Source: Corynebacterium haematomassiliense
GTDB taxonomy: Bacteria; Actinomycetota; Actinomycetes; Mycobacteriales; Mycobacteriaceae
Direction of reading: 5' to 3'
NCBI RefSeq assembly: GCF_013978595.1
Contig: NZ_JACDTZ010000001.1
Span: forward strand, 558,001-622,000
Length of the DNA: 64,000 bases
Shown here: positions 7,448 through 19,096 of the stretch, one piece after another
Layout of the letters: each line of letters begins with the position of its first letter
How positions within the stretch are numbered: the stretch's first letter is position 1
Position numbers and translations under genes: made by a program
The notes under the pieces: model-generated
Told to the model about the DNA's origin: nothing
Seen by the model: the letters and a program-made list of their open reading frames with translations, nothing else
Database searches by the model: none

Positions 7448-8200
7448 ATGCACACGCGCGCCGAAGTCTATTCACCCCTGCAAAACACCGCCGTCTGGCT
7501 GGCGGCCTGGCTCTACAACGTCGAATCCGCCGACGACACCGTCGACGCGCTCACGGACCTCGGAGGCGCACATTCGTACGGCAGCCTGCCTATGGTGCAT
7601 TTGCTTCACGACGTCCGCTCCGCCGCCGACCTTTCCACCCCCGGCCCCGCAGTCAGACTCGTCCTTTGGGGCCCGGGCCAGGCGCCGCGGCTTCGGGCAG
7701 GCTCGCCCGCGATGGAGGCGCTGACGCAGGCCGGGGCGCTGGTCGTGCGCGGTGCCGGCATGCACCACATCCTGGTGCCGGAGTATTCGGGCAGCGGCGT
7801 GAACTGGCGCTGGTTCGAGGACCCGGAGCCGCTGCCCGAGCCGGAGTGGCTCTCGCCTGGCGAGGCCGACCAGCTGCTGTCGCGCGCGACCGAGCAGGCG
7901 GCGGTGCTGATCGAGGCCGCAGGCGGGACCCGCAAGGAGCTGCCGAACCCGCGGCTTGCAGTGGGCACGCTCGCGGACTTCTACGACACCCCGGGCCTGC
8001 CCGCCGGCGTCACGCCGCGCGCGGCGAAACTGTTCGCGCGGGCAGACCGCGTGGCCGCGACGATTGAGACGGTGACCGACCGCCTGGGCGACCACTCCTT
8101 CGACCCCCAGCTTTTCGCCCTGTGGCGCCACGTCCGCTCCGCCCGCATGGCCGGTGTGGCCGATGCGGTGGTGGACTACCAGCGCGAGTGGTCGCGTTAG
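7448..8200 (+). CDS. Conserved actinobacterial hypothetical protein
   Basis: 250 aa from ATG 7448 (MHTRAEVYSPLQNTAVWLAAWLYN). It has no signal peptide or membrane segment. Conserved-looking parts are VLWGPGQAPRLRAGSP and GMHHILVPEYSG; I do not recognise a named domain. The open frame extends left to 7379, but ATG 7448 lies just after a plausible -10 region and fits the spacing to the divergent DUF3097 gene. It overlaps the convergent ferrochelatase stop by 4 bp. Confidence 0.65.
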   Translation: MHTRAEVYSPLQNTAVWLAAWLYNVESADDTVDALTDLGGAHSYGSLPMVHLLHDVRSAADLSTPGPAVRLVLWGPGQAPRLRAGSPAMEALTQAGALVVRGAGMHHILVPEYSGSGVNWRWFEDPEPLPEPEWLSPGEADQLLSRATEQAAVLIEAAGGTRKELPNPRLAVGTLADFYDTPGLPAGVTPRAAKLFARADRVAATIETVTDRLGDHSFDPQLFALWRHVRSARMAGVADAVVDYQREWSR

Positions 8201-9234
8201 CGCTGCGGGCGCTTCGCCGGAGCGCAGCAGCCTTCCTTGCACGGCGCGCCGTTGACGGTGCAGCCCTGCACCGAGACCGAAGACAAGGTTTTAGGCTTGA
8301 CATTCGCGCCAACAGCCTCGGCGATTTCGACCACCATCCCTGCGAACGCGGGCTCGAGCCCGACGGTCGGGGTACGCTCTAAGGTCACGCCCATCTCCTC
8401 GCACGCCTGCTTCAGCTCGGTGTCGAGGTCCCAGACCACCTCCATGTGGTCGGTGATGAACCCGATGGGCACGCAGATGAGGTGCTCCATGCCGTCGGCC
8501 TTGAGCTCCTGGGCGCGGTCCACCACGTCCGGTTCCAGCCACGGCGTCGCGGGGTTTCCGGAGCGCGACTGCCACACCACTTCAAAGCTGTCTACGCCTG
8601 CGTGCTTTGCGACGAGCTCCGCCGCCTCCGCAACCTGCCTCGAGTACAGGTGCTGGTCTGCCGGCCCGCCGGAGTTCTCGTCTGCTGCGGTGGGCACACT
8701 ATGCGCGGTGAACAGCACGCGGGTGTCGCCGGTCGCCTTCTCTACGGCCGCGCGTAGTCCGGCGGCGACAAGCTCGACGAACGTCGGGTGCCCGTAGAAC
8801 TGCCACAGCTTCGTGTAGGTGATCTCCGGCGTGACCTCTCGGATGCGCTGGATGTCCTCGTCGTACTGGCGGCAGGCGGAGTAACCGCCCCAGGCGCTGG
8901 TGGCGAAGACGAGGACGTTCCTGTGGCCGTCGTCAAGCAATTGCTTGGCTGCCTCCTCGGCGAACGGGTGCCAGTTGCGGTTGCCGAAGTAGACAGGCAG
9001 GCCGATGCCGCGCGCCGAAAGCTCGGCCTCGATGTGGGCGATGAGCTCGCGGTTCTGCGCGTTGAGGGGGCTGACACCGCCGAAGTGGAAGTAGTGCTCG
9101 CCGACCGCCGCAAGACGCTCGCGGGGGATGCCGCGGCCGCGCGTGACGTTCTCGAGAAAAGGAATAACCTCGTCCTCTCCCTCGGGGCCGCCGAAGGAAA
9201 GAACGAGGAGTGCGTCGTAGTCGTTGAGAGCCAT
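8197..9234 (-). CDS. hemH/cpfC: Ferrochelatase (coproporphyrin III type)
   Basis: 345 aa. The family signature is seen in DALLVLSFGGPEGEDEVIPFLENV at the N-terminus, the central HSVPTAADENSGGP (the active-site histidine is in LFTAHSVP) and the VCPIGFITDHMEV-like segment VPIGFITDHMEVVWDLD. Actinobacterial enzymes insert iron into coproporphyrin III late in heme synthesis. The C-terminus VQGCTVNGAPCKEGCCAP, together with a cysteine in GGYSACRQY, suggests the [2Fe-2S] cluster known from mycobacterial ferrochelatase. The start is ATG 9232-9234. Confidence 0.93.
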   Translation of the reverse strand: MALNDYDALLVLSFGGPEGEDEVIPFLENVTRGRGIPRERLAAVGEHYFHFGGVSPLNAQNRELIAHIEAELSARGIGLPVYFGNRNWHPFAEEAAKQLLDDGHRNVLVFATSAWGGYSACRQYDEDIQRIREVTPEITYTKLWQFYGHPTFVELVAAGLRAAVEKATGDTRVLFTAHSVPTAADENSGGPADQHLYSRQVAEAAELVAKHAGVDSFEVVWQSRSGNPATPWLEPDVVDRAQELKADGMEHLICVPIGFITDHMEVVWDLDTELKQACEEMGVTLERTPTVGLEPAFAGMVVEIAEAVGANVKPKTLSSVSVQGCTVNGAPCKEGCCAPAKRPQR

Positions 9235-9252
9235 GCCCTCGAGCTTATCCCG

Positions 9253-10953
9253 CTAGAGCAGGCGCACCGCGTTCGGAGCCATGCCGGACCAACGCACCGG
9301 AGCAATGGTGACGTTCTGGCCGGACTGCGGCGCCTCGATCATGGTGCCGTCGCCGAGGTAGATGGCCACGTGCTGGTTGCCGCCCGGGCCCCAGAACAGC
9401 AGGTCACCACGCTGGGCCTCGCTGGCCGGGATCTGCGTGCCACGCTGGTACTGGTAGCCGGTGTAGTGCGGCAGCGCCACGCCGGCGGCCGCGAACGCGT
9501 AGAGCACCAGGCCGGAGCAGTCGAAGCCGGACACCGAACCGCCGTTGACGCCGGTGGTCGGGCCGTTGGCGTCGCCGCCGCCCCACACGTACGGGGTGCC
9601 GATAGCGGACTGTGCACGCGCGATCACGGTCTCCACCTGGGAGGAGTTCGACACCGCGGCGACAGACTTCTGTGTCTTGGCGGAGACATCAGCAGCCGTC
9701 TCAACCTCGGGCAGCACAGTGGACAGGGAATCCGCAGAGTCCGCAGTTTCCGTGGTGTCGGAAGTCTGCTCGACCGTGCCCAGCGCACCGTTCAGCCCAT
9801 CCGCGAAGGCGGTGACCAGCTCGACGGCATCCGTGTTGGAGCTGTCGAAGGAGCCGTGGTTGGCCGCCACGCCGCCGACCATCGCGATGCCGGCCGCGAC
9901 GGCGCCGACCTTGGCGATCGTGTCGCTGTCCAGCGCTGGCAGGCCGGCCTGGGACGACAGCGCGGCGATGTCGCTTGCAGAGGAGGTCTGCGCAACAGTG
10001 CGCACCGCGTCCACCACGACCTCGCGGCTGGGCTCCGGGGCCTCCGGGGCGTCGTTGGACACGCGCTTGCGCACCAGGTCCACGACCTCTTCGGGCACCT
10101 CGTAGGTGGTGTCGCCCTTGGACACGGTCAAGGTGGCCGCGTACGGGTCGGCAGCGATGGCGTTGTCGGGGGCAGCTTCAGCAGCCTCGGCCGACGCAGC
10201 ATTATCTGCAGACGGGGTTTCTGCGGTTTCAGCCTGCGCCGGGCGCTGCTGCTCCAGGTCCTTCTGCGCGCTATCGAGCTGGGACTGGGCGGCGTCGCGC
10301 TCAGCGACGGAGGCTTCGAGCGCGGCGCGGTTTGCGTCGAGAAGCTCGCGCGCGTTTGCCTCGGCCTGCTTCGCCTCGGCCTCGGAAGCGTCGGCGAGCT
10401 CGCTCGCCTCGCGCAGCGTGGCCTCCTCATTCGCCGCCTCGGCACGCGCCTGCTCCGCCTCGGCGAGCTTGGCGCGCTTCTCCTCCGAGCGCTGGCGCAG
10501 GAAGAACGAGCGGTCGAGCACGTCGCGCTGCGTGTCCTTGCCGCTGACGGCGACGAGCGCGTCACCCGGGCTCGCGCCGCGGTACTGCGAACGGCTCAGC
10601 TCGTCGAGCTCGGCGCGTAGGACGTCGACACGCTCCTGGGCTTCGTCGAGACGTCGCTTCGCCTCGTCCTTGCCGCGGCGGGCCTGCTCGGCCTTGACCT
10701 GCGCATCGTGCAGGTCCACCAGGGACTGGTTGACGGACTCCTGCAGGCCGCCGAGGTCGAGGTTGAGCGAGTCCACGTTAGCTTGCGCACGGGACACAGC
10801 GGTCACGAGTTCGCCCATTGCAGAGGTGGAACTCTGACCGGTGGCGGCCGGGCTGACTAGGCCCGCCGCCAAAGAAACAGTTGCGGCACACGCGGCGGCA
10901 CCGAGCACATTTCGCGCACGACCAAACCGGGTGCCCCTTTGTGGATTTGCCAC
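9253..10953 (-). CDS. nlpC: NlpC/P60 peptidoglycan endopeptidase (RipA/NlpC-like)
   Basis: 566 aa. GTG 10951-10953 is chosen because GAGGAG sits 8-9 nt upstream; the frame is open further. A signal peptide (residues about 1-38, ending SPAATGQ) is followed by a long coiled coil (about 45-230, alternating Ala/Glu/Arg), a low-complexity linker, and a C-terminal NlpC/P60 domain (about 445-566). Its catalytic Cys is in SGFDCSGLVLYAF and its His in GNQHVAIYLGDG. It cleaves peptide stems of peptidoglycan, probably at septa. Neighbours (Rv1476-like, acn) match the ripA region of mycobacteria and nlpC of C. glutamicum. Confidence 0.9.
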   Translation of the reverse strand: MANPQRGTRFGRARNVLGAAACAATVSLAAGLVSPAATGQSSTSAMGELVTAVSRAQANVDSLNLDLGGLQESVNQSLVDLHDAQVKAEQARRGKDEAKRRLDEAQERVDVLRAELDELSRSQYRGASPGDALVAVSGKDTQRDVLDRSFFLRQRSEEKRAKLAEAEQARAEAANEEATLREASELADASEAEAKQAEANARELLDANRAALEASVAERDAAQSQLDSAQKDLEQQRPAQAETAETPSADNAASAEAAEAAPDNAIAADPYAATLTVSKGDTTYEVPEEVVDLVRKRVSNDAPEAPEPSREVVVDAVRTVAQTSSASDIAALSSQAGLPALDSDTIAKVGAVAAGIAMVGGVAANHGSFDSSNTDAVELVTAFADGLNGALGTVEQTSDTTETADSADSLSTVLPEVETAADVSAKTQKSVAAVSNSSQVETVIARAQSAIGTPYVWGGGDANGPTTGVNGGSVSGFDCSGLVLYAFAAAGVALPHYTGYQYQRGTQIPASEAQRGDLLFWGPGGNQHVAIYLGDGTMIEAPQSGQNVTIAPVRWSGMAPNAVRLL

Positions 10954-10989
10954 GAAGGTGCTCCTCACACCGCCCGTCGCGCACACTTC

Positions 10990-11190
10990 AGCGGCACTCG
11001 GGCGATCAAGAAAACCCGAGGCTTCAAAGCGCAGGCGAAAACCGTGACTAGCGGTTCCACGAGCGGTCTAGATGTTGACTACTGACGCGGCAGCGCGAAT
11101 CCCGGCTGGCACAGCTCTGCCCTGGAACCTGGTACTCGGCGTGCTTCCCCACATGCCCGAACCTTCGCGGGCGCTTGACTAGAGCGCCCT
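10990..11190 (-). promoter_or_regulatory. Structured leader of nlpC, probable ydaO-type c-di-AMP riboswitch
   Basis: The 5' region of nlpC holds about 200 nt of GC-rich, structured sequence (minus strand) with GGGGAAGC, AGGTTCCAGGG, CCGGGATTCGCG and GAACCGCTAGTCACGG blocks. It ends in a hairpin CTCGGG...CCCGAG just before the ribosome site. Established knowledge: nlpC of C. glutamicum is controlled by a ydaO/c-di-AMP riboswitch, and rpf/NlpC genes of other actinobacteria carry it too. I infer the same here from position and block content. The exact limits are estimates. Confidence 0.5.
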
Positions 11191-11501
11191 AACGGTGCCA
11201 TTGCGTTGCGTGTGACAACCATCGACCCGCGAGCCGATACGGGAACCATACGTCAAGGCAACAAACTTGTATCCCTTTCGTTACAAACAATCTCGCGAGT
11301 CAAGGCCATTCACATGATTCACACACGCCTCACCAGCGCAAACTGCAACGGCAGAGCGTTACGTGACGTTTGTCACACTGCCTGGATCACGCTCGTAAAA
11401 GTTGACCAAACTGATGAAAACGTGGAATCTGACCTGCGGGTTTCCGGGGTGCGCGTCAACTTTTGCGAGCGAGCGCGTCAAGGCAGCAAGCTTGTCGACG
11501 A
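11191..11501. other. Intergenic region, promoter zone of nlpC
   Basis: No convincing gene is present. The sequence is richer in AT than its surroundings and holds the GlxR-type site at 11362-11377. Several -10/-35-like hexamers on the minus strand (for example TTGACT and GATACAAG around 11270-11310) could serve the long nlpC leader, but none is decisive. Confidence 0.5.
11362..11377. promoter_or_regulatory. Candidate GlxR (CRP-type) binding site
   Basis: CGTGACGTTTGTCACA fits the corynebacterial GlxR consensus TGTGA-N6-TCACA with one mismatch (first T to C). It lies about 410 bp upstream of the nlpC start and 125 bp downstream of the Rv1476-like stop, so nlpC is the likely target. Confidence 0.5.
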
Positions 11502-11966
11502 CTACCCGCGGCGGGCGGAGAACGCAGCCGCCGCAGCTACCGCGGCAAGGACGACGAGCACGGCCGCGACCACCAGCGGCCAGTTCAACGAGAACCCGTT
11601 GGCAGCGTCGGCGAAGGCGTGGACGCCGGCGACGTAATCCGGTTCGGCGACCATCGCCCGCTCACCGCGCTCCACCTGCGCGCGGGTCAAGGAGTCGCTC
11701 ACCCCGACGGCGACCTGCGGGGTGCGCACCAGCACTGTGTCGAGACCGGTTTCGGCGGCGGCGTCCTGCGCCAAGTCGCGAAGGTCCGCGATCACCGGCG
11801 GGGTCTGCTCGAGCACGATCATCCCCGCGGGGTCGAGGCTGGCGTCGGCGAGAGCGGCTTGCAGTGCCGGACCCAGCTCCGCGTTGACCGGATTGTCGGT
11901 GCCGAACGCCACCGAGGACGAGGCGAGCTGAGAGACAAGTTCTTCCAGCGTGGCTTCGGTCTGCAT
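11502..11966 (-). CDS. Rv1476-family membrane protein
   Basis: 154 aa. A predicted extracytoplasmic or soluble region of about 125 aa (with LDTVLVRTPQVAVGVSDSLTRAQVERGERA) is followed by one C-terminal membrane helix (WPLVVAAVLVVLAAVAAAAAF) and a short basic end. It resembles the Rv1476-type protein that sits between aconitase and ripA in mycobacteria, and it occupies the same place here. The function is unknown; the context hints at a link to the NlpC peptidase. Confidence 0.7.
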   Translation of the reverse strand: MQTEATLEELVSQLASSSVAFGTDNPVNAELGPALQAALADASLDPAGMIVLEQTPPVIADLRDLAQDAAAETGLDTVLVRTPQVAVGVSDSLTRAQVERGERAMVAEPDYVAGVHAFADAANGFSLNWPLVVAAVLVVLAAVAAAAAFSARRG

Positions 11967-12061
11967 CGGCCTTGCTCCTCGGGTTTCCGGGCGATCTATA
12001 CGGTCGGTTTTGCAGTGTAACGGTGGGGGCCGGAGGTGCGTCGATAGGCGTAATGCGAAAA

Positions 12062-12077
12062 CATAACGAGCGTACTG
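12062..12077. promoter_or_regulatory. AcnR operator in the acn promoter
   Basis: CATAACGAGCGTACTG matches the AcnR motif of C. glutamicum (CAGNACnnncGTACTG) at all but one fixed position. A -10-like TAATAT follows at 12079-12084, so bound repressor would block RNA polymerase, as known for acn in C. glutamicum. The acnR gene lies directly downstream of acn. Confidence 0.75.
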
Positions 12078-12175
12078 TTAATATGGGCGCGGAACTATGG
12101 AAGGTCGCTTAAACTGATGGCTTGACCATAGGGTCGCTAACCCCTGATTTGATACGACGAGAATTGGAGCTCACC

Positions 12176-14953
<2,778 letters not shown>

Positions 14954-14975
14954 CAGGCTTTCGGCCGTCGTTTCA

Positions 14976-15000
14976 GGGGCCCCGCACGCCGCGGGGCCCC
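14976..15000 (+). terminator. Terminator of acn
   Basis: A perfect 10-bp stem GGGGCCCCGC (14976-14985) / GCGGGGCCCC (14991-15000) with a 5-nt loop is followed by a pyrimidine-rich tail containing ATTTTTC. It separates acn from acnR. Confidence 0.85.
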
Positions 15001-15045
15001 TTCCCCATTTTTCTTTCACTATCTGGAGCCCGAAGGAGCCCCCTC

Positions 15046-15597
15046 ATGCCGATTGTCAGCGACGAAGAGCTGCAGCGCCGCCGCGGCGAGATCATCGATG
15101 CCGCACGCGCCTGCTTCGCACACTACGGCTACGAGGGGGCCACCGTGGCCCGCCTGGAAGAGGCCACCGGCAAGACCCGGGGCGCGATCTTCCACCACTT
15201 CGGCGACAAGGAAACACTGTTTCTCGCCATCGCCGAGGCGGACGCAGAAAGGCAGGCCCAGGTGGTCAGCGAACGTGGTTTGGTGGAGGTCATGCGCGGC
15301 ATGCTCGTGGACCGCAGCTCCAACGACTGGTTCACCACCCGCGCCGAGATCCTGCGCAAGCTGCGCACCGACCCCGAATTCGAGGCGCGTTGGCGCGAGC
15401 ACCAGGAGGTGCTTGACCGTGCGGTCCGCGAGCGCTTGGAGTCCAACAAGCAGATGCGTGACGACGTCCCCGTCGCCGTGGTCCAGACCTACCTGGAGAC
15501 AGTGCTCGAGGGCTTCATCACCAAGCTCGCCTCCGGCGAGCCAGTGGAGCGGCTCGAGGAAATGCTCGACGTGGTAGAGCAGTCAGTCCGCGGGTAA
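15046..15597 (+). CDS. acnR: TetR-type repressor of aconitase
   Basis: 183 aa. The N-terminal TetR DNA-binding domain (residues 8-55) contains AARACFAHYGYEGATVARLEEATGKTRGAIFHHFGDKETLF; the C-terminal ligand domain is all helical. Position directly after acn, plus the matching operator at 12062-12077, identify it as AcnR, which represses acn in C. glutamicum. An AAGGAG site precedes the ATG. It could also be read through from acn despite the terminator. Confidence 0.93.
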   Translation: MPIVSDEELQRRRGEIIDAARACFAHYGYEGATVARLEEATGKTRGAIFHHFGDKETLFLAIAEADAERQAQVVSERGLVEVMRGMLVDRSSNDWFTTRAEILRKLRTDPEFEARWREHQEVLDRAVRERLESNKQMRDDVPVAVVQTYLETVLEGFITKLASGEPVERLEEMLDVVEQSVRG

Positions 15598-15634
15598 TTC
15601 CGAAAAATAGACTAAGCGGTATAGAATTGCCGCT

Positions 15635-16357
15635 ATGTCAAAGCTGCTTTTCCTCTCACTTCGCAACGGCGAAATTGGGCCGGACGTCGCCCACGCCGAG
15701 TACCACGACGCCCTGCGCGCCACGGGCTTGAGCGAAGTGGACATGGAACTGCGCGTCATCGACTCCCCCGACTCCGAGCTCGGCCCCCTCGACCCCGTCA
15801 GCGGCATCATCGTCGGCGGCTGCTCGCTGAACGTGACCAACCCCGAGCGCGACGCGTGGCACAAGCGTATCGACGACATCCTGTCCGCCACCGTCGAATC
15901 GGGCAAGCCCGTCTTCTTCGTCTGCTTCGGCATCTCTTGGCTGGTGGACCACCTCGGCGGCGAGGTCGGACGCACCCACCCCGAGCCGTCCGGCCCGACC
16001 ACCGTGAACGTGGTGGCCGAGGATGCGCTCGCCGGCCCCAGCGGCACGTTCACCGCGCTGACGGGGCACACCGAGAACCCGGTGCGCGTGCCAGATTCTG
16101 TCACCGTGGTGGCCACCGCGCCCGACGGGATGGTGCAGATGGTCCGCTACACCGACCGGGTGTGGGCCACCCAGTTCCACGCCGAGATGGACGCCGACGC
16201 CATGCGCACCCGCATGGACTTCTTCCACGACTACGGCTACTTCCCCGCCGAGGAGTACGCGCGCATCGTCGCCGACCTGCCCAACCACGACGTGAGCCGG
16301 GCGAACGGGCTGCTGCGCACCTTCGCCCGGCTCTGCACCGAGGGCCAGTTCGACTAG
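15635..16357 (+). CDS. Class I glutamine amidotransferase-like protein
   Basis: 240 aa. It shows the type 1 GATase triad: nucleophile Cys in PVFFVCFGISWLVDHLGG (about residue 94), with His and Glu in WATQFHAEMD (about residues 182-184). It is a stand-alone domain related to the GMP synthase glutaminase subunit and YfeJ-type proteins, so its physiological acceptor is unknown. It follows acnR closely, which is also the arrangement in C. glutamicum. The last 4 bp overlap the convergent oxidoreductase gene. Confidence 0.85.
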   Translation: MSKLLFLSLRNGEIGPDVAHAEYHDALRATGLSEVDMELRVIDSPDSELGPLDPVSGIIVGGCSLNVTNPERDAWHKRIDDILSATVESGKPVFFVCFGISWLVDHLGGEVGRTHPEPSGPTTVNVVAEDALAGPSGTFTALTGHTENPVRVPDSVTVVATAPDGMVQMVRYTDRVWATQFHAEMDADAMRTRMDFFHDYGYFPAEEYARIVADLPNHDVSRANGLLRTFARLCTEGQFD

Positions 16358-17022
16358 ATCTCGGAGACCTTCGCCTCTCCGCCCTCGAAGTCCAGCGGGT
16401 TGCGGTCGAACGGCTCGCCGCGGCCGACCGATTCCACGATCACATCCGCCACGAGCTCGCGCGGGGTTTCCGACGAGGGGTCCCTTTGGTCGTCGAGAAG
16501 CGCGATGCCCTCCGACGGATCATCCGTGAGGCGGGTAGGGCCGAGGATCTGATACGGCAAGTCAGAGGCGAGCAGCCGCTTGTCGACGGCCTTCTTCGCC
16601 TCGACGTAGGCGTACCACGCCCCGCCGTCGTCCTCCGTGGTGGCCTCGGCGGCGCCCGCGTAGGAGACCATGACGGTAAACGGTGCGAACTCGCCGAGCT
16701 CCTCGAGCGCGTCGATCATCGCCATCGCCGCGTCGCGGTCCACGGCAAAGGTGCGCTCGGCGGAGCCGCCGCCGGCGCCCGCGGACCACACGACCACGTC
16801 GAACGGGGTGAGCAGGCGGGCCCAATCTTCCTCGTCGAGGGTGGTCAGGTCGCGGACGATGGCGGTCGCGCCGTCGTCGACAAGCTGTTGCACATGATCG
16901 GGGTTGCGCACGAGCGCGCTGACGCTGTGGCCAGCTGCGACGAGCTTGGGGACGGAATGGCGCGAGACGTTGCCGCCCGCACCGAGAACGAGAACGTGTT
17001 GAGATTGCTTAGGTGTTTCCAT
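16354..17022 (-). CDS. NAD(P)-binding Rossmann-fold protein (atypical SDR)
   Basis: 222 aa from ATG 17020-17022 (METPKQSQHVLVLGAGGNVSRHSVPKLVAAGHSVSALVRNP). The glycine-rich nucleotide motif GAGGNVSRH lies at about residues 14-22, and the core resembles the NAD(P)H-binding/NmrA-like group. YAYVEAKKAVDKRLLASDLPYQILGPTRLTDDPSEG carries a Y-x3-K-like motif. It is probably a short oxidoreductase or regulator; the substrate is unknown. It is divergent from the ACT-domain gene. Confidence 0.8.
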   Translation of the reverse strand: METPKQSQHVLVLGAGGNVSRHSVPKLVAAGHSVSALVRNPDHVQQLVDDGATAIVRDLTTLDEEDWARLLTPFDVVVWSAGAGGGSAERTFAVDRDAAMAMIDALEELGEFAPFTVMVSYAGAAEATTEDDGGAWYAYVEAKKAVDKRLLASDLPYQILGPTRLTDDPSEGIALLDDQRDPSSETPRELVADVIVESVGRGEPFDRNPLDFEGGEAKVSEI

Positions 17023-17063
17023 AACGCCCACCGTAACGCTATTTCTGCGCCTATACTTTGCGC

Positions 17064-17333
17064 ATGCACGCAATTATTACGACCACTGGTAAGGACCGCC
17101 CCGGCGTCATCGCCGCAGTTGCTAAGACCGCCGCGGACGAGGGGCTGAACATCCTCGATGTCTCCCAGACCATCATGGACGACTACTTCACCATGATCAT
17201 GCGAGTCGCGCTGCCCGATGGCGAGGTGGACATGGGCGCGCTGCAGGAGGCGTTCGACGCCGCCGGTAAGCCGCTCGGCATGGTCGTGCGCATCCAGTCC
17301 GAGGCCCTGTTCAGCGCCATCAACGACATCTAA
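17064..17333 (+). CDS. ACT domain protein
   Basis: 89 aa from ATG 17064. A single ACT domain (MHAIITTTGKDRPGVIAAVAKTAADEGLNILDVSQTIMDDYFTMIMRV) spans most of the length. A TATACT box ends 6 nt before the ATG, so the mRNA is probably leaderless. The gene lies 9 bp before the PFL-family gene, and this ACT-PFL (UPF0237-UPF0210) pair is conserved in many bacteria. It is presumed to sense a small ligand, possibly an amino acid. Confidence 0.9.
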   Translation: MHAIITTTGKDRPGVIAAVAKTAADEGLNILDVSQTIMDDYFTMIMRVALPDGEVDMGALQEAFDAAGKPLGMVVRIQSEALFSAINDI

Positions 17334-17342
17334 GGGGCGGCT

Positions 17343-18707
17343 ATGAATTTCGAGTTTTCAGACGCGCGGTTCCTCGACGTCATCCGCATGATCGAGGACT
17401 ACCGCCTGGACATCCGCACCGTGACGATGGGCATTTCGCTCATCGGCTGCACCCGCCCCACGATGGAAGCCACCGCGCACGCGGTGTACGACCGCGTGAT
17501 GGAACGCGCGCGTGACCTGGTGCCGGTGTGCGAGGGCATCGAGCGCGAACTGGGCATCCCGATCGTGAACAAGCGCATCTCCGTCACCCCCGTCGCGCTG
17601 GTTGCGGCGGGCGCGGACGGCAACCCGGTCGAGATTGCCCGGGCGCTGGACCGCGCGGCCGGCGAACTCGGCGTCAACTTCGTCGGCGGCTACTCCGCGC
17701 TGGTGGAAAAAGGCGGCACGACCGCTGATAAGCGCCTGATCAATTCCATTCCGGAGGCGCTAAGCGAAACCGGCAACGTGTGTAGCTCGGTCAACGTGGC
17801 GTCGTCACGCGCCGGCATCAACATGAACGCCGTGGCCAAGATGGGCGAGATTGTCAAAGAGGCCGCGGAGGCGACCGCGGACCGCTCCTCCATCGCCTGC
17901 GCCAAGCTGGTCGTCTTCGCCAACGCCGTGGGCGACAACCCGTTCATGGCCGGCGCGTTCCACGGCATTGAGGAGCCGGACACGGTGATCTCGGTCGGTG
18001 TGTCTGGTCCAGGTGTGGTGGACAACGCGATCACCCCGCTGAAGGGGGCGAGCCTGAACGAGGTCGCCGAGGAGATTAAGAAGGCCGCGTTCAAGATCAC
18101 TCGCGCGGGTCAGCTCGTGGGGACGATGGCTGCGGAGCGCCTCGGCGTGCCGTTTGGCATCGTGGACCTCTCGCTCGCGCCGACGGCGGAGATGGGCGAT
18201 TCTGTGGCGCACGTACTCGAGCGCATGGGCCTGGACCAGGTGGGCACGCACGGGACTACTGCTGCGTTGGCACTGCTCAACGACGCCGTGAAGAAGGGCG
18301 GCATGATGGCCTGCTCCCGCGTCGGCGGCCTGTCCGGCTCGTTCATCCCGGTCTCCGAGGACAAGGGCATGATCGACGCGGTTCATAGCGGCGCGATCTC
18401 CATGGACAAGCTCGAGGCGATGACCTCGATCTGCTCCGTGGGCTTCGACATGATCGCCATCCCCGGCGACACTTCAGCGGAGCTCATCGCAGGCATGATT
18501 GCCGACGAAGCCGCGATCGGCGTGATGAACCACAAGACCACCGCCTCGCGCCTGATCCCGGTGCCCGGGACCAAGCCCGGCGACGAGGTGAATTTCGGCG
18601 GCCTGCTCGGCTACGCACCGGTCATTCCGGTGAACACGGTGGGGAACGACGAGTTCATCCACCGCGGCGGGTTCATCCCCGCGCCGGTGCACGGGTTCAG
18701 GAACTAA
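17343..18707 (+). CDS. PFL family protein (UPF0210/DUF711)
   Basis: 454 aa, full length for the family. Recognisable parts are [67 protein letters not shown] and [22 protein letters not shown]. Family members resemble pyruvate formate-lyase structurally but have no demonstrated lyase reaction. The gene is paired with the upstream ACT gene (9-bp gap) and surely cotranscribed with it. It overlaps the convergent small membrane protein gene by 4 bp. Confidence 0.9.
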   Translation: MNFEFSDARFLDVIRMIEDYRLDIRTVTMGISLIGCTRPTMEATAHAVYDRVMERARDLVPVCEGIERELGIPIVNKRISVTPVALVAAGADGNPVEIARALDRAAGELGVNFVGGYSALVEKGGTTADKRLINSIPEALSETGNVCSSVNVASSRAGINMNAVAKMGEIVKEAAEATADRSSIACAKLVVFANAVGDNPFMAGAFHGIEEPDTVISVGVSGPGVVDNAITPLKGASLNEVAEEIKKAAFKITRAGQLVGTMAAERLGVPFGIVDLSLAPTAEMGDSVAHVLERMGLDQVGTHGTTAALALLNDAVKKGGMMACSRVGGLSGSFIPVSEDKGMIDAVHSGAISMDKLEAMTSICSVGFDMIAIPGDTSAELIAGMIADEAAIGVMNHKTTASRLIPVPGTKPGDEVNFGGLLGYAPVIPVNTVGNDEFIHRGGFIPAPVHGFRN

Positions 18708-18949
18708 CGCTTCTTTCCGAACGCGAACCAGGCGACCCATCCCAGGGTGTTGACTGCGCCGATCACCGGGGTCCACAGCCACTTCGGGCCGCGCACTCGC
18801 TTTGAGTTGGTGCGCGCCAGGTCGCGCAGCGCGAAAGCCTTACCAGCGGTGTCGATGGTGGCGAGCACGCCGGCAATGGTCTTCTGGTCGGAAGAAAGGC
18901 CGTTCCAGGCGTCCTTGATGGTGTCGATGATGTCGTTGTTTCTTGCCAT
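18704..18949 (-). CDS. Small membrane protein with PLDc_N-like domain
   Basis: 81 aa. A soluble helical N-terminus ([47 protein letters not shown]) is followed by [31 protein letters not shown], which has the W-x-P...N..G.l.wl.fGkk pattern of the phospholipase D N-terminal (PLDc_N) membrane module. Stand-alone proteins of this kind are common in actinobacteria and have no assigned role. Confidence 0.7.
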   Translation of the reverse strand: MARNNDIIDTIKDAWNGLSSDQKTIAGVLATIDTAGKAFALRDLARTNSKRVRGPKWLWTPVIGAVNTLGWVAWFAFGKKR

Positions 18950-19044
18950 ATTGCGAGTGTAGCGGGCTGCTTTCGGGGTCCACGCTTCGTCCGTCGATAA
19001 GCAAGATGCTCACTATAGTGGACAAACTCTTGTGCGGTTTATGT

Positions 19045-19085
19045 TTCGGTTTATACGTTCGCGGAAACGAAACTTCCGAACCGAA
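19045..19085 (+). promoter_or_regulatory. Stem-loop directly before a strong ribosome site
   Basis: TTCGGTT (19045-19051) pairs with AACCGAA (19079-19085), with a smaller CGTT/AACG stem inside. The right arm abuts the AGGAGG ribosome site (19085-19090) of the 44-aa ORF, so the structure could limit access to it. A TATAGT -10-like box lies upstream at 19014-19019. Confidence 0.4.
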
Positions 19086-19096
19086 GGAGGCCGCAA

